Source: Paramecium octaurelia
Lineage: Eukaryota; Ciliophora; Oligohymenophorea; Peniculida; Parameciidae
Direction of reading: 5' to 3'
DNA length: 64,000 nucleotides
NCBI GenBank assembly: GCA_905182995.1
Contig: CAJJDP010000021.1
Location: 562,648 to 626,647, forward strand
The position numbers were made by a program, and so were the translations under genes. Under the pieces are notes generated by a model. The model did not search any database and had not been told where the DNA came from. It saw only the letters and a list, made by a program, of their open reading frames with translations. The stretch's first letter is position 1. Every line of letters begins with the position of its first letter. Of the stretch, positions 25,237 to 36,395 are shown piece by piece.

Positions 25237-27195
25237 ATGTCAGAATATTTTAGGAAATACATTAAAAAAGAGAATTATGGAAATCATTAGTAATTTTAAT
25301 ATATCTAATTATTAGTACTAATATCAAATATAAAACATCTTTTAGAAATTGTATTTTAGAAGTATAATTGCATGAATAATGAAAGGCATTTAAGAGGAGA
25401 AATTGGAAAGAAACTGATGGTGACGATTGGGATGTTATGTGGGCTGAGAAGGAATGGATTCATGAAGTAATGGATCATATTCACTTATAACCTCATTAAA
25501 AAATTAATCATTTTCGCAATCATTATGAGGTAATCATGTCCAATTTCATTTAGTTAACTCGCAAAGATCTTATGATAAAGAATTTAAAGAAATAAAGGAG
25601 AGCCTTAGAAAAAGAAGGTAAAATTGATGAAGCCAATGCGTAATTAAAGTAATTTAACGATTTAGTTATAATTTTTTTCCACTTACTTACCATTTACCTA
25701 GTGAATATCCCATCTTTAATGAGGAATTCAAAAAGCAAGGCGATAACAAAACGGCATGGATTATGAAACCAGTAAAATATTGATCTAATTACCTTCTTTA
25801 GATAGGCAAATCTTAGGGAAGAGGCATATTCTTATTTAATAAAATATCATAGATTTCCTAGTGGAAGAATCAAGTGAAGTTTAATCCTGAGAATCCCTCT
25901 GCAGAATCCTATATAGTTTAAAGATATATAGCTGATCCCCTATTGATTGGAGGCAAGAAGTTTGATACTAGAATCTACTTGCTGTGTACATCCTATCAAC
26001 CTTTAACTTTATACCTATATCGTACAGGGTTTGCTCGTTTCACTCATCACAGATATGATAATGAAGACATCACAAATGCTTGTATACTTATTACATGAAG
26101 ATTTAGATGTCCATTTAACAAACGTGGCCATCCAGAAGAATTCAGAAAATTACGATGAAAAACTAGGAGGCAAATGGGATTTATAAAAATTGAAGCTATA
26201 CCTGATGACAAAGTATGGGTAGGATAAGGTTTAAGAATGTTTTTATAATGTTCAATAACTGATGATTAAATCTTTATTAGCAGTCCAAAAAATCATCATA
26301 AACGATAAACATTGTTTTGAACTCTATGGGTTTGATATCTTATTTGATTCTTAATTAAAGCCTTGGCTTTTGGAAGTGAATGCAAGGTATAAAACAAGTA
26401 AATTAACAAAAGTCCTTCTATGACATCTAATACTCCTATTGATTTTGAATTAAAATGCGGATTATTGGATGATGTTTTTACAATTATTGATCTTGAAAAG
26501 ATATTGACTGGAAATGAGGAACAAATAGGAGGTTTCGATTTGATTTATAAAGGAGGGCCTATAAAAAATAGTTATGTTGTCTCTTCAATATCATTTCTTG
26601 GTACTTTTAATAACAGAAAACTACAATTAAAGAAACTAGCCAAGGCATGTGGTAAGCAATTGTGAATATTAAATAAGCATTGAAAATGGCACATGGGAGT
26701 GAATAGCAATAGCTAAAAAGTTCTGAAGTAATGAAAAAGGATAAGGAAGAGAAAGAGAAAGAAAAGCAAATGAGGAGTTCATCGAAAAGTTCATAGATTG
26801 CATAAGTAGTATTTTGAATTGATAAAAGAACTCAAATAATCCAAACAAGGTTGTTATACAGTAGAAAGTAGTAACGAACATCAAAAGAAACTCTACAGAT
26901 CTGCCAATCTTAATGAATAAATAAAATGGCATAAGGAAGTTGGCATTACAAAACAGTCAATAAAAACAGAAAATACAACTATCACAATAGAAAGGGGAGT
27001 ATCAGATTTGTAATTAGAATAAAGTGTATGAAATTTAGCGATTAATTTAGAACATCTTAATTAAATAATTCTTCCTTCAGTCCGAATATTAAAATGGAGA
27101 GTACTTAAAATCATCAGAACAATTAGTTACCAAAAGATAGTTTTAGAACATTACCAAAAATAGTAAAAGACGAATCTTACATTTCAGATGTTTGA
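25237..27195 (+). CDS. TTLL9: Tubulin tyrosine ligase-like (TTLL1/9 type) ligase
   Basis: Adds glutamate to tubulin side chains in axonemes, by family. Visible family signatures include [101 protein letters not shown] and [25 protein letters not shown], covering about residues 25-410. The C-terminal 160 residues are Ser/Gln/Lys-rich. Ten introns (17-30 nt) are required and together leave exactly 575 codons. Five end in AAG, and one inside the core (25649-25665, GTAATTTAACGATTTAG) is only 17 nt. Orthology to TTLL9 rather than TTLL1 or another member is tentative. Confidence 0.9.
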
Positions 27196-27325
27196 ATTAG
27201 AAATTGTAATCATAACAACTCAATTTTATAATTTATACAAGGAATACTAATATTATAATCAGGAATTATTTTAGCAATAAATATAGTTTAATAAATAATT
27301 TGATATAAAAATCACATATATATTA

Positions 27326-28300
27326 ATGCAAGTATTGCCACCAGCAGAGAGAGTTTTACATTTTTAAGAGACCAAGAGTTGGTTCAATTCAAGACATTCA
27401 TCTAAAGTGAAGGAGAAGTATTTGAAGACAGAGAAGGAATTATTTGATGATAAAATTGTTACAGAAACTTTCCATTTGATTGACAGAGATCATTCAAGTA
27501 TAAGATTAGAATAAAACTGTCAGATACGATTGAGATGGATGAATTATATTCTATGTTGAAGAAAAACAATTATCCTGTGAATTTGAGGCTTTTGAAGGAA
27601 TTTTTTGAAATGACTGATCGTGACGGGAATAGTAATAGTCTATAAATAAACTTAAGAATGTATTGATTTGGATGAGTTCAAGTAAGTTATTAAGGATGAA
27701 AGAACTTCATAGAGTAAACATAATGATTGTATTGAATAGCATTTAGGACATTGATGAGGAAGATGAGAGAAATAGGAGATGAGAATTATTATTCCACCGA
27801 TTTCGTAAATTTACTGAGATATTTGTCTTATTGTGCCAATCGAACTGATCTGATATGGCAAATAAAAGTACCTATTCATCATTATATTCATATCAATTAT
27901 AAAGAATACGCGTCTATCATTCGAATAAAGATCTGTGTTAGTATCAGAGTTGTTTAAAGTGAATCAATAATTTACAAAGGTATCACATCCAAAGGAGGAG
28001 CAAGCATGTACATTGAGACCTTTTATGAAGAAGAAGGGTCAAGGTGAAATCAAATATCTTACTCCAATAAAGAGAAAACCTCATCTATTAACCAACATGT
28101 CCACCAAAACCAGAATAAGCACTAGCAATCAAAATTCAATATTATCTTTCGATTTAAAAAGTATTTCATCGCCAAGATTGTCTCCTCTAAAAACAGATAG
28201 AGGGGTATTCAAAAAGAAGATGAGTATCACCCTTACTCCATCCACTAAATCCACTCTGATTTTGACAAAGTCAGTCAAAAAGATTAATAACAAGTTTTGA
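27326..28300 (+). CDS. EF-hand calcium-binding protein
   Basis: About 286 residues after removal of introns of 26, 25, 26 and 37 nt. Two canonical EF-hand loops lie in the first half: DRDHSNTIEMDE and DRDGNKCIDLDE, each completed by splicing (first across a CAG acceptor, second across an AAG acceptor). A helical middle (GDENYYSTDFVNLLRYLSYC) is followed by a basic Ser/Thr/Pro tail (KRKPHLLTNMSTKTRIS, SPRLSPLKTDRG) that looks like a phosphorylated or microtubule-binding segment. A calcium-responsive cytoskeletal protein is the likeliest role; no exact family. Confidence 0.75.
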
Positions 28301-28425
28301 TGATAAATATATATATATATATTATTTCTGTAATATTTTATAAAAATACAAATTTATTGTTAAATAAATAAGGTATTTGATATCGAATGTAACATTTTGT
28401 AACTGGAATATTTCAATCTTTTAGC

Positions 28426-29594
28426 ATGTGTGGCCTCAGGAATAAGCTTGTTCATATGCTTGCCTTTCGTCCGCCTCAAGCCACATATGAACTTAGATTG
28501 AGGGAGCAGAAGAAATAGAGGGTTAATAAAAAATAGCGATACTACTCATTCGATGACAGCGGGTATTTAAACTTGTAAAACAATTCCGAATAATAATTGA
28601 CACTATCAAATGATTAATAATATTTGCATAGGAGGAGAAAGACAGTGAGGAATCCTGAGTAAGATTAGAATTTATGTGAAGATTATATCCGGAATATGAT
28701 TTCATCAAAATACCGAATAAGAAAATACATCTGGATGAAGAAATAGTTGTGAGATCTGATGCATGCAAAGTAACATCATATTTTCTGAACTAAAACAATA
28801 ATTAATAAATAGCATCAGTGCATTTGGATAAGAATAGTGATTACGTAATCTTGTTCAGTCATGGCAATGCCTGTGATTTGGGAACCATGATAGACAAATT
28901 GATTAGTATTCATCCCCTTTATTCATATAGAACTCGTGTCCTACACCAAAACCAACGTGTTTGCATACGAGTATAGTGGGTATGGTCAAAGCGAAGGGAA
29001 GAGCAATGATCTAAGCATTATTCGCAATATCCAAGTGGCCTACAACTTCCTGGTCCATCAATTAGGATATAAACCAACTCAAATTATAGTTTATGGTTAC
29101 AGCATCGGTTCAGGACCTAGTGTAACTCTATCATCCAATCCGTAATTCCCCATAGGTGGCTTGATTATAGAGAGTGGATTCAGTTCTGGATTGAGAGTCA
29201 TTAGTAATAAAATAGAGGACACTCCTTACTATGATTTATTCCCAAATATCGATCGGATCTAATTCATCAGATGCCCTATATTTATCATGCATGGAGCAAA
29301 TGACAAGATCATTTCTGATGAGCACGCAAAACAATTAGCTTAGAAATCAAGCAACTTGTATGAGTTGTGGATTCCTGATAATGTTGGGCATTCTGGAATT
29401 GATACTGATGTCCAGTATCGCAAAAGTTACTTTTAGAAATTGAAAGAATTTATTGATTGTATGAATACTTCCTTATCACTTATATAGACATTGCCTTATA
29501 AAATGAGAACATTCCTGATCTAATAAATAAGAATACTGCAAGGTCACGCGAAGTTACATCATGTAAACATTATTATTAAACTAAATTATTCTGA
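28426..29594 (+). CDS. ABHD17: ABHD17-like alpha/beta hydrolase
   Basis: Animal ABHD17 proteins remove palmitate from Ras-type and synaptic proteins at membranes. The N-terminus MCGLRNKLVHMLAFRPPQATYEL matches the family's LAFLPPEPTY motif with a nearby cysteine for palmitoylation. Fold motifs follow: LFSHGNACDLGTM, FAYEYSGYGQSEG, the nucleophile elbow YGYSIGSGP, IIESGFSSGLRV, HGANDKIIS (Asp) and VGHSGIDTD (His), giving a complete Ser-Asp-His triad. Introns of 23 (AAG), 25 and 29 nt leave 363 residues. The C-terminal 40 residues after the fold are variable and depend on the last intron. Confidence 0.85.
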
Positions 29595-29714
29595 TTCAAT
29601 ATTAATTAGTTTTTAGGAATACATCATATAAATATTAATATTATATTATTAAATATATTTCTATGTAAACATCCTAATTTATCTCTAGGCTACAAGAGTA
29701 TCAATTAATCCAGA

Positions 29715-31052
29715 ATGTCTAATTATAAGTGCAGAGAATTCAAAAAAAATATCCGTTAATCTCCAATATTGAATAGTTTTAAAAAGACCTTACAGGGTTG
29801 TTCTCTATTCAAAGTTAAGAATCTTTAAAAAAATAATTGCTAGCCTTACTTAATCAATATAAAGTGCCCATCCCATCCCTAGAATTTAATCAATTAACTA
29901 GAAAAGAAAATCAAATAATCATAATCAGTAACAATGCTGAAATTAAATTGGCTATGAATGGAAGATTCATTTACAACCATCATGAAAATAACACTTCCTA
30001 TTAGATCTTTCCCAATAAATGCATATATCATGGTCAAGTTCACAATAAAAAACCCAATGGAGAAGGAAGTTTCAAATGGGACAATGGTGAATATTATATA
30101 GGTTAATGGTCAAATGCTCAGAAGCATGGCTTTGGCCAATGGAAAGGAACACAAGATGACTATTATATTGGCTAATGGGTCAACGGACAATAAGATGGAC
30201 TAGGCGAACACAAGTGGAATGGAGATGTCTATTTTGGTCAATGGAAGAATTCAGTTAAAAATGGGTATGGAGTTGAGCAATTTCAGAATGGCGATAAGTA
30301 TATAGGAAACTACTACTTTGGTAAGCCTCAGGGACAAGGGGAATATAGATGGGTTGATGGTTCCATCTATTAAGGACAATTCTTAGAAGGAATGAGACAT
30401 GGCTATGGTAGATACATTAATAAAAATGGCATCATTTACGAAGTAACATTTGATTCCTAATTAGGGAGAATATTAAAATGATGTAAAGCATGGCATTGGA
30501 AAAATAACACATATTGATGGAAGTCATTATTAGGGTTCCCATGCCAATGATGGTAGAAATGATTAAGGAATTCCAGAATACTCGAATAATCATATAGATG
30601 GTAGCAATTAGAAATAAAATAAATTCCTGTCCCACAATTCAAACAGCCAAGAGAAACCTAAATAAGACTTGACCTAAAGAGAAAATAGATCAAATTCATC
30701 TTCATAGAATTATTAATCAAATCTATACTCAACCTATCTGAACACTTATCAAAATGCTAATCTATCATTTCAAAATAATAAGTTAAGATAATTACAATTG
30801 CCTGATTTCCAAAAATAAAAAAGTAAAGATGCTAGCTAATCCAAACGTACTTACTCCATGAATTAAAAAAGGATTTCATAACGATTATAAATTTAATAAA
30901 ATTACAAATCCGCCTCCATAGACTTGGAAGATATTTACAATGGGGATGCCTATAGAACTATCAAAAAGAAGCAAACTAGTTTCAGAAATAATAATAATTT
31001 GTATTTAATAAATAACAATAAGAAATCTATTAAGAATGTATTTGTTTATTGA
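29715..31052 (+). CDS. MORN-repeat protein
   Basis: At least seven MORN repeats occupy about residues 100-260, for example YHGQVHNKKPNGEGSFKW, YIGQWSNAQKHGFGQW, YIGQWVNGQQDGLGEHKW, YFGQWKNSVKNGYGVEQF, YIGNYYFGKPQGQGEYRW and YQGQFLEGMRHGYGRY. MORN repeats form elongated beta sheets that bind membranes or other proteins; in ciliates they occur in cortex and radial spokes. The N-terminal 90 residues are mixed helical and the C-terminal 170 are Ser/Asn/Gln-rich. Introns: 23 nt (AAG) near the start, 22 nt after the sixth repeat; total 430 residues. Confidence 0.85.
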
Positions 31053-31496
31053 TATTAATTTTCTTTATTTATTATTATCATTACTAATTTATAATCTATA
31101 AAAATTTATTCACAAATTGGAGAATCCTTTTTATAAACTAAACAACCAATCATATATATGCTAAATTTCATTATCAATAATAACAATAACCAAAAAGATC
31201 CATAAATATTGTTGATATGTCTTATCACTCAGAAATCTTTCTAATTATTTTACAAATCAATAGATGTAACCCATATGTAGAGGGCTAAAATCCATAAAAA
31301 TGATTCATTTACTATATCCTTAAGACCCAAATTAAAAATCTTTTCATTATGAAATGACTTAGAGTAACTCAATCAAATATCTCAAGTAGGCATTCACGTA
31401 AATATTATTTGATTATTCAATTTGCTCTATCAATTTCTAGGAGAATTATATAATTTTGTTATATTAATAAAATCAAATATTTTAGAGCTGAAAATA
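31053..31496. other. Noncoding spacer between MORN and PP2C genes
   Basis: About 440 AT-rich bases. The longest frame on the minus strand is 44 codons (near 31250-31350) and lacks features of a protein. No tRNA or stable hairpin seen. It should contain the MORN 3' end and the PP2C promoter. Confidence 0.5.
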
Positions 31497-32629
31497 ATGT
31501 GTATTGACGATATTTATTTAACAAAACCTAAAACTAAATTCACTATTGAATCAGGATAGAACAATGATTTTACATTCACTTGTGCCTCTATGTAAGGATG
31601 GAGAAAAACTATGGTAATCAAGAGTATTAATCATTTATGTAGGAAGATGCAATTATCAAAGAAAAACTATCAACTGGAGAATATTTATTTGGAATATTGG
31701 ATGGCCATGGAGGATTTGAGGTTTCCTCGGTTGTTTCCAAATATTTACCGCGCTTTTTGGAATCAAATATAAAATTCAGAAATAAACAATATGAAGAGGG
31801 TCTGACCGAATCCTTTATTGCTATTGATAAATGGTTAATAACCTCCGAGGGACTTAATGCTTTGGTGGAGGAGAGATTTTAAATGTCTGTTGATGATGGT
31901 ATCATTATTTAATCATATTCAAGTGATACAAAATATTAAGAATTAGAAGAAGCAATTCAATAAACAAATTTTCGATTTAAGTGAATTGTCTAAATTAGCT
32001 CCCAAGAAAATTGTAGAATTGATTGGCACTTCAATTATTGATGAAAGTGGTACAACTGCTAACATAGTGTTAATAACCAAAGATTCAATATATTGTGCAA
32101 ACATAGGAGATTCTAGATCAGTTGGCATCTAAAAGGGAAAACCTATTATAATGAGTTTTGATCACAAACCTACTCATGCAAAAGAGAGATCAAGAATTTG
32201 TAATGCAGGTGGATTTGTGGCTGATGGTAGAGTTTGTGGAGCACTTTCACTTTCTAGAGCATTTGGAGATTATCAATATAAGGATGACATGGTGATAGCT
32301 GTGCCTGAAATTAGAGTGTTTAAAAATGTGCAAATGATTTTTATGGCTTGTGATGGAATATGGGAAGGTTTAAATGATTATGGTGAGAGTCTTACTCAAA
32401 AGATATTTAAAAATAATAAAGAAAAATGTAATCTATATATTCAATGTTTGTAGCTGAAGAGAAATTAAAATCAATCATGAATGAAATTTTAGCTCCTTCC
32501 ATGACTGATCAAACTATTTGGGGATTAGATAACATGTCATGTATTCTTATAGAATTTAAGAACTAACAATCTTAAAACAATAAAAAACCATTAAAAATTA
32601 AAAAAACTATTAAAAAACAGAAAAAATGA
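31497..32629 (+). CDS. PP2C (PPM) protein phosphatase
   Basis: A 350-residue metal-dependent Ser/Thr phosphatase. Motifs in order: GWRKTMEDA (motif 1, split by a 29-nt intron), LDGHGG (metal ligands), SGTTANIVLI, YCANIGDSRSV, DHKPTHAKERSRI, GALSLSRAFGDYQYK, FMACDGIWEGL and NMSCILIEF. All metal-binding aspartates of PPM enzymes can be found except that the usual DN near the C-terminus is DNMSC, the normal form. A 25-nt intron ending AAG and a 26-nt intron complete the model. The C-terminal tail is a short lysine run. Substrates unknown. Confidence 0.9.
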
Positions 32630-32692
32630 GTATAAATTCTATTTATTTCCTTTTTAGTTATTTAATTTAATCATTTTTTGATTTCATTAATA

Positions 32693-33878
32693 TCAATTTT
32701 TCAACTTAGATTTTAAAATATTTGTTTTTTCTTAATTTTATTGAGAGGTTGATTTTTTTAGATATGTTAATAATAAACGTTGCTATAAGGTTTTAACCTA
32801 GTTTAATTTTTCACTTTTCAATAATTAAGGTTATTTCTTGATAACGATATGGAAATCCGATTTTGAATTAACCAATTATTTTTACTATGTGATTGGTTTT
32901 GCTAATATAGGGAACAGATAGGTTGATGCATCAGTCCTGGTTCTAATTTGAATCGGTGAATTATTTATTGATCTTCTAAATTGAGATTTTAATTTTATTT
33001 AGACTTTCTCAAATAATGGCTCTGATTTTTCTATTGTTTGTAAACTTCTTCTCGCCTATATTTGATTGTCATTAACCATTTTTTTCATCATATTCTAAGC
33101 TTAAATAACCTACAAAACAGGTTTTATTGATTTTCTTACACTTTTCTTAAGGCTAAACATCATTTGTCTGTCAGCTTATTTAATTTGATTAAATACTAAA
33201 TTATTATGATCCAAGTAGACTAGAATCTATCACTGAATGTCTATTTTGAGATGGAGGAGAATAAGATTATTTTTAAGACGCAAGTATTTACTTACTGTCC
33301 GATTGATCAATCATCATGATTCCTTGTTTTGCAATTCTACCCCCACATTCTTCACATACACAACTTTAATTTAGATCTTAAACAATATCATTCTATTAAA
33401 AGTTTATAGCAGAAGCATGATTTTTATGGAGACTGATATTTTCTACCTAAAATTGATAATTACTTTTCGTCGAGAACAATTCAAATCGATAAACTTTGTA
33501 ATTATCAACTTCATCCTTTATTAATGTAGCCTTTCTAACATTAGAAAAAGGAGTTCTTTTTTATAGAGGTTAATGAGTGATCATTAATAAGAACAAATAT
33601 TTAATTATTATATCGAACAATTCATATTCAATCATAAATGCTCTTAAGGTACCAGATCAAATACCTAATTACAACCAAAATATCCAAAGAAAATGCTCTT
33701 TATTTATACAATACATCTTTAGGTTGATAATTTCAGTAACATGAAATTCCAAAATCCCCTCTTTTCTAGCAATCCAAAAGAACTTCCCATTTGAAAATCT
33801 AAAAACTTGTTGTGCATCAATATTGAAATCATAATATACTGAATCTATTCTCTCGAAATTCTTAAATAGGATTAACAA
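32693..33878 (-). CDS. Uncharacterised protein with CxxC motif
   Basis: An inferred 376-residue protein beginning MLILFKNFERIDSVYYDF. The first 230 residues look like a beta-rich folded region (FRFSNGKFFWIARKEGILEF; YKVYRFELFSTKSNYQFQVENI) ending in CVCEECGGRI, three closely spaced cysteines. The rest is basic and Gln/Ser-rich. Introns of 33 and 22 nt, both ending AAG, give a multiple of three; the first is weakly supported, and the 5' part could instead be a separate short gene. No family recognised. Confidence 0.5.
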
Positions 33879-33945
33879 TAAAATAATATATTAATCCTTT
33901 TTTATTTTTTAATTATAATTAATGCCATTCAAATTTTCATGATTC

Positions 33946-34474
33946 TCAAAGTTTTCTTGTAAAATCATTTAATCTAACTTTTTACATTTTGCTTTCCTTT
34001 AGTCTGCTTCTTTCTTAAAATAAACTAACAAGAGTATCAGATCCATAAATGGTATTTGCTTATTAATTACTATTTGTTTTTCTGTAATCCTTTAATTGGA
34101 GTTATAAATGAGGATTTTAAGTAATTTCTTCTGGTAATTACTCCTTTAATTCTTATTTGATTTTATGTAAACTAGTTTTGAATTCCCTATTTAATGCATT
34201 AGCTTATTGTTCAGTTTGCCTAAAGGTGAGTGATAATAAATACCTCATCAATTTAATGAATTCATTTGATTTAACAATATCTTTTGGTAAATTCACTTTT
34301 AAAATTGCTTTGAAAGCTCCATAACCCAATCCAATGCGTTATCACTAATAATGTAAAATAATACCCCATCTTTCTGCAAGCTATTGGCAATTAAGGACCT
34401 AATCTGAATGAATAATATGTTGCGAGTCCAACTCCAGGAATGAAGTAACATAGAAATGATGTTATAAATCCCAT
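33946..34474 (-). CDS. Small membrane protein with apparent frameshift
   Basis: Starts MGFITSFLCYFIPGVGLATYYSFRLGPQLPIACRKMGYYF, a hydrophobic N-terminal helix followed by a GP..LP..CRKMG turn, then a second hydrophobic stretch. The downstream part (GAFKAILKVNLPKDIVKS, then a Gln/Lys/Glu-rich helical tail) lies one base out of frame, at the GGG of 34325-34327. With one base dropped, the length is exactly 176 codons. No GT-AG pair of plausible size fixes it. The helix plus GP-LP-AR-G pattern faintly recalls TatA/TatB-type proteins, which I treat only as a hint. Confidence 0.5.
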
Positions 34475-34803
34475 GCTCAAATGAATATATATATTAATAA
34501 CTTTTATTATAAAAATATATATTCTTTTTTACAACACGGTGTCCTATTCTGAAGTTTGAAATCAAACTTTAATGTAAATTAGAAATAATATTTTCAAATA
34601 AGACGACTTAATTTATTCATTATTATAGAGTGTAAATATTTTACAACCGAAATGATAAGTCTTTAATTTATATTTTCTTTGGTTTAGCAGAAAGAAGTTA
34701 AGAAATTATTAATTATTTGCTTGAGTTTTAATTGCTATTAGTTTCTATTTTAAATAGATAAATTCATTTATGCTTTTATTTTTACTTTGATTCCTTATTA
34801 AGT

Positions 34804-35063
34804 TCATTTATATATTCTTTCTCCTTATTATTTAATCTAAACATAAGTCTGTCTTATCCGCTTCTCATTACATATAATATCTTATTAAATAGAAAGATGT
34901 ACATCTTTATTTCCACAAGGGCAATTAAATTATCCTAAACACTCGCAATCTGATACGACATTTTAATTATTTAATTCAATTTCTAAGATAACAAAATTGT
35001 AATACAAGTGCTTGGCAAAATGATGCTAGCTAACAGAATCGCAAAAATAACAAAGGTCTTCAT
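34804..35063 (-). CDS. Small secreted-looking cysteine-rich protein
   Basis: The frame begins MKTFVIFAILLASIILPST, a textbook signal peptide, and after a 23-nt intron continues with an asparagine-rich linker and a cysteine cluster, CECLGQFNCPCGNKD, plus one later Cys; total 78 residues. It may be a secreted or lumenal mini-protein with disulphides. A 19-nt AAG-ending candidate intron near the end gives an alternative tail with the same stop. Its start codon lies just inside the duplicated 1347-bp segment; in the second copy (36409-36411) the frame runs into the N and is not a gene. Confidence 0.5.
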
Positions 35064-36394
35064 TAATTTTTATTAATTAATTAATAACAAAACGAATTAT
35101 ATTGTAGTTCTTACTATTGCAAAAACCTTAACATAAATGGTCTCCATATTCAATATTTAAATCTGGTTAGAATGTAGAGCTATTTACTAAATTATAATCA
35201 GGAATATAAAGTTTAAATATATATATATTGATAAAATCAAAATTATAATATTTACAATTAATTTGTTAATATTGCTAGTTCTCTATCGTTCGGAAACGCA
35301 TTGTACTTATTAAAAAGATCTTGAACTTATTTAGTGATAATTTTAGAATCATCATAGGTCTTAACTTTTTTTAATAGATTTTAAATGTATGCTTTTTTAA
35401 AATGCTCAATATCGATCTGCTCTTAAAACAATTACCTGATGTAATCAATAGTAACATTGCTGAGTAGTTAAGAATTACTTTATTAAGTTTCATTAGAATC
35501 CATTTGCTGATCGATATAGATTAATTTTTTAAATTATTGATAGTTTATTTTAGAATCCTAACCATAACTTAATATAAGATCCCTTGCTAGTCCTTTGATT
35601 TGCATTCTTTGTCTTCGAAATCCTGAATAAAAGTCTTGTTCTGTAATGAAATCTTTGTTTTCGTAATCAAATAGTTTGAAAATAGACTTGCAACAAAAGT
35701 CAAACCTCTGAATCAATTTTAATTATGTTTTAGTCAGTAGTTTACATTTTAGAAGCAATTGATAAAGCTATTGATAAGCAACTTTGTCAAAATTAATTAA
35801 TTCTATTTAGAACTTATCATTGGATTTGGGAGTGAATGTAAAATCCTATAATTTTTTTGTTAATTCATCGACGAAAACACTACTGGCATTGCTATGAGTT
35901 TATTCACTATTTAAAAGTTTGAGTTAGGCTTTTTTGTATTTAACGGTTGATCGTTATTCAGGAGATTGAAATGAATTATCATTTTCATCCATAGATTGCT
36001 GAAACTTATTTTGTTTTAATGGTGACTACAGTTTATCTTAATTGACATTCTCAGATTTCAACTGGGTTATGACAAAGATATCCAACAAATTAATTTAATC
36101 AATAGTTTCATTGAGATTACCCATCATAAAAAAATAATTTGTGTCTTCCTGAGATAAATTAAAGTATTTTTAAAAATCATTCATGTGAATTATTCCATTA
36201 TTACTTTTATCTAACTGTTGAAAGAGTTTAAAGTAATTAAAGTTTTCTTTTTCTAAAAGCATCTTTATTTCCAATTGCTCCCTTACATAGATTAGCAATT
36301 CTCCAAAAAAGTAAGATAGGCCAGTCTCTATTATTTCAGGCAAACACATCTATTTTTCAATAAAGTAAGGTTCTCTGACTGCAGCCACAAATCT
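35048..36394. repeat. First copy of 1347-bp direct duplication
   Basis: This segment recurs at 36396-37742 with an offset of 1348. Every stretch I compared between the copies was identical. It contains the 5' end of the small secreted-protein gene and the 3' two-thirds of the EF-hand gene. The copies are separated by a single N at 36395, which marks a scaffold join, so the likeliest explanation is two overlapping contigs placed end to end rather than a biological duplication. Confidence 0.9.
35237..36394 (-). pseudogene. Truncated duplicate of the downstream EF-hand gene
   Basis: The same reading frame as the gene at 36585-38064, ending at an identical stop, but lacking the first 100 or so codons because the segment is cut at the N. 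It therefore has no start codon, no first EF-hand and no 5' intron. As the identity appears complete, this is probably an assembly artefact and should not be counted as a gene. Confidence 0.85.
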
Positions 36395-36395
36395 N
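36395..36395. other. Single N, scaffold join
   Basis: The only ambiguous base in the window. It sits exactly between the two identical copies, so it marks a contig junction rather than a sequencing ambiguity within a gene. Confidence 0.95.

Noticed and set aside
28300-28330. AT dinucleotide run as a possible regulatory repeat
   Set aside because: Short (AT)n runs occur in most spacers here and need no special explanation.
31250-31350. Short minus-strand frame upstream of the PP2C gene
   Set aside because: Only 44 codons, no features and AT-driven composition.
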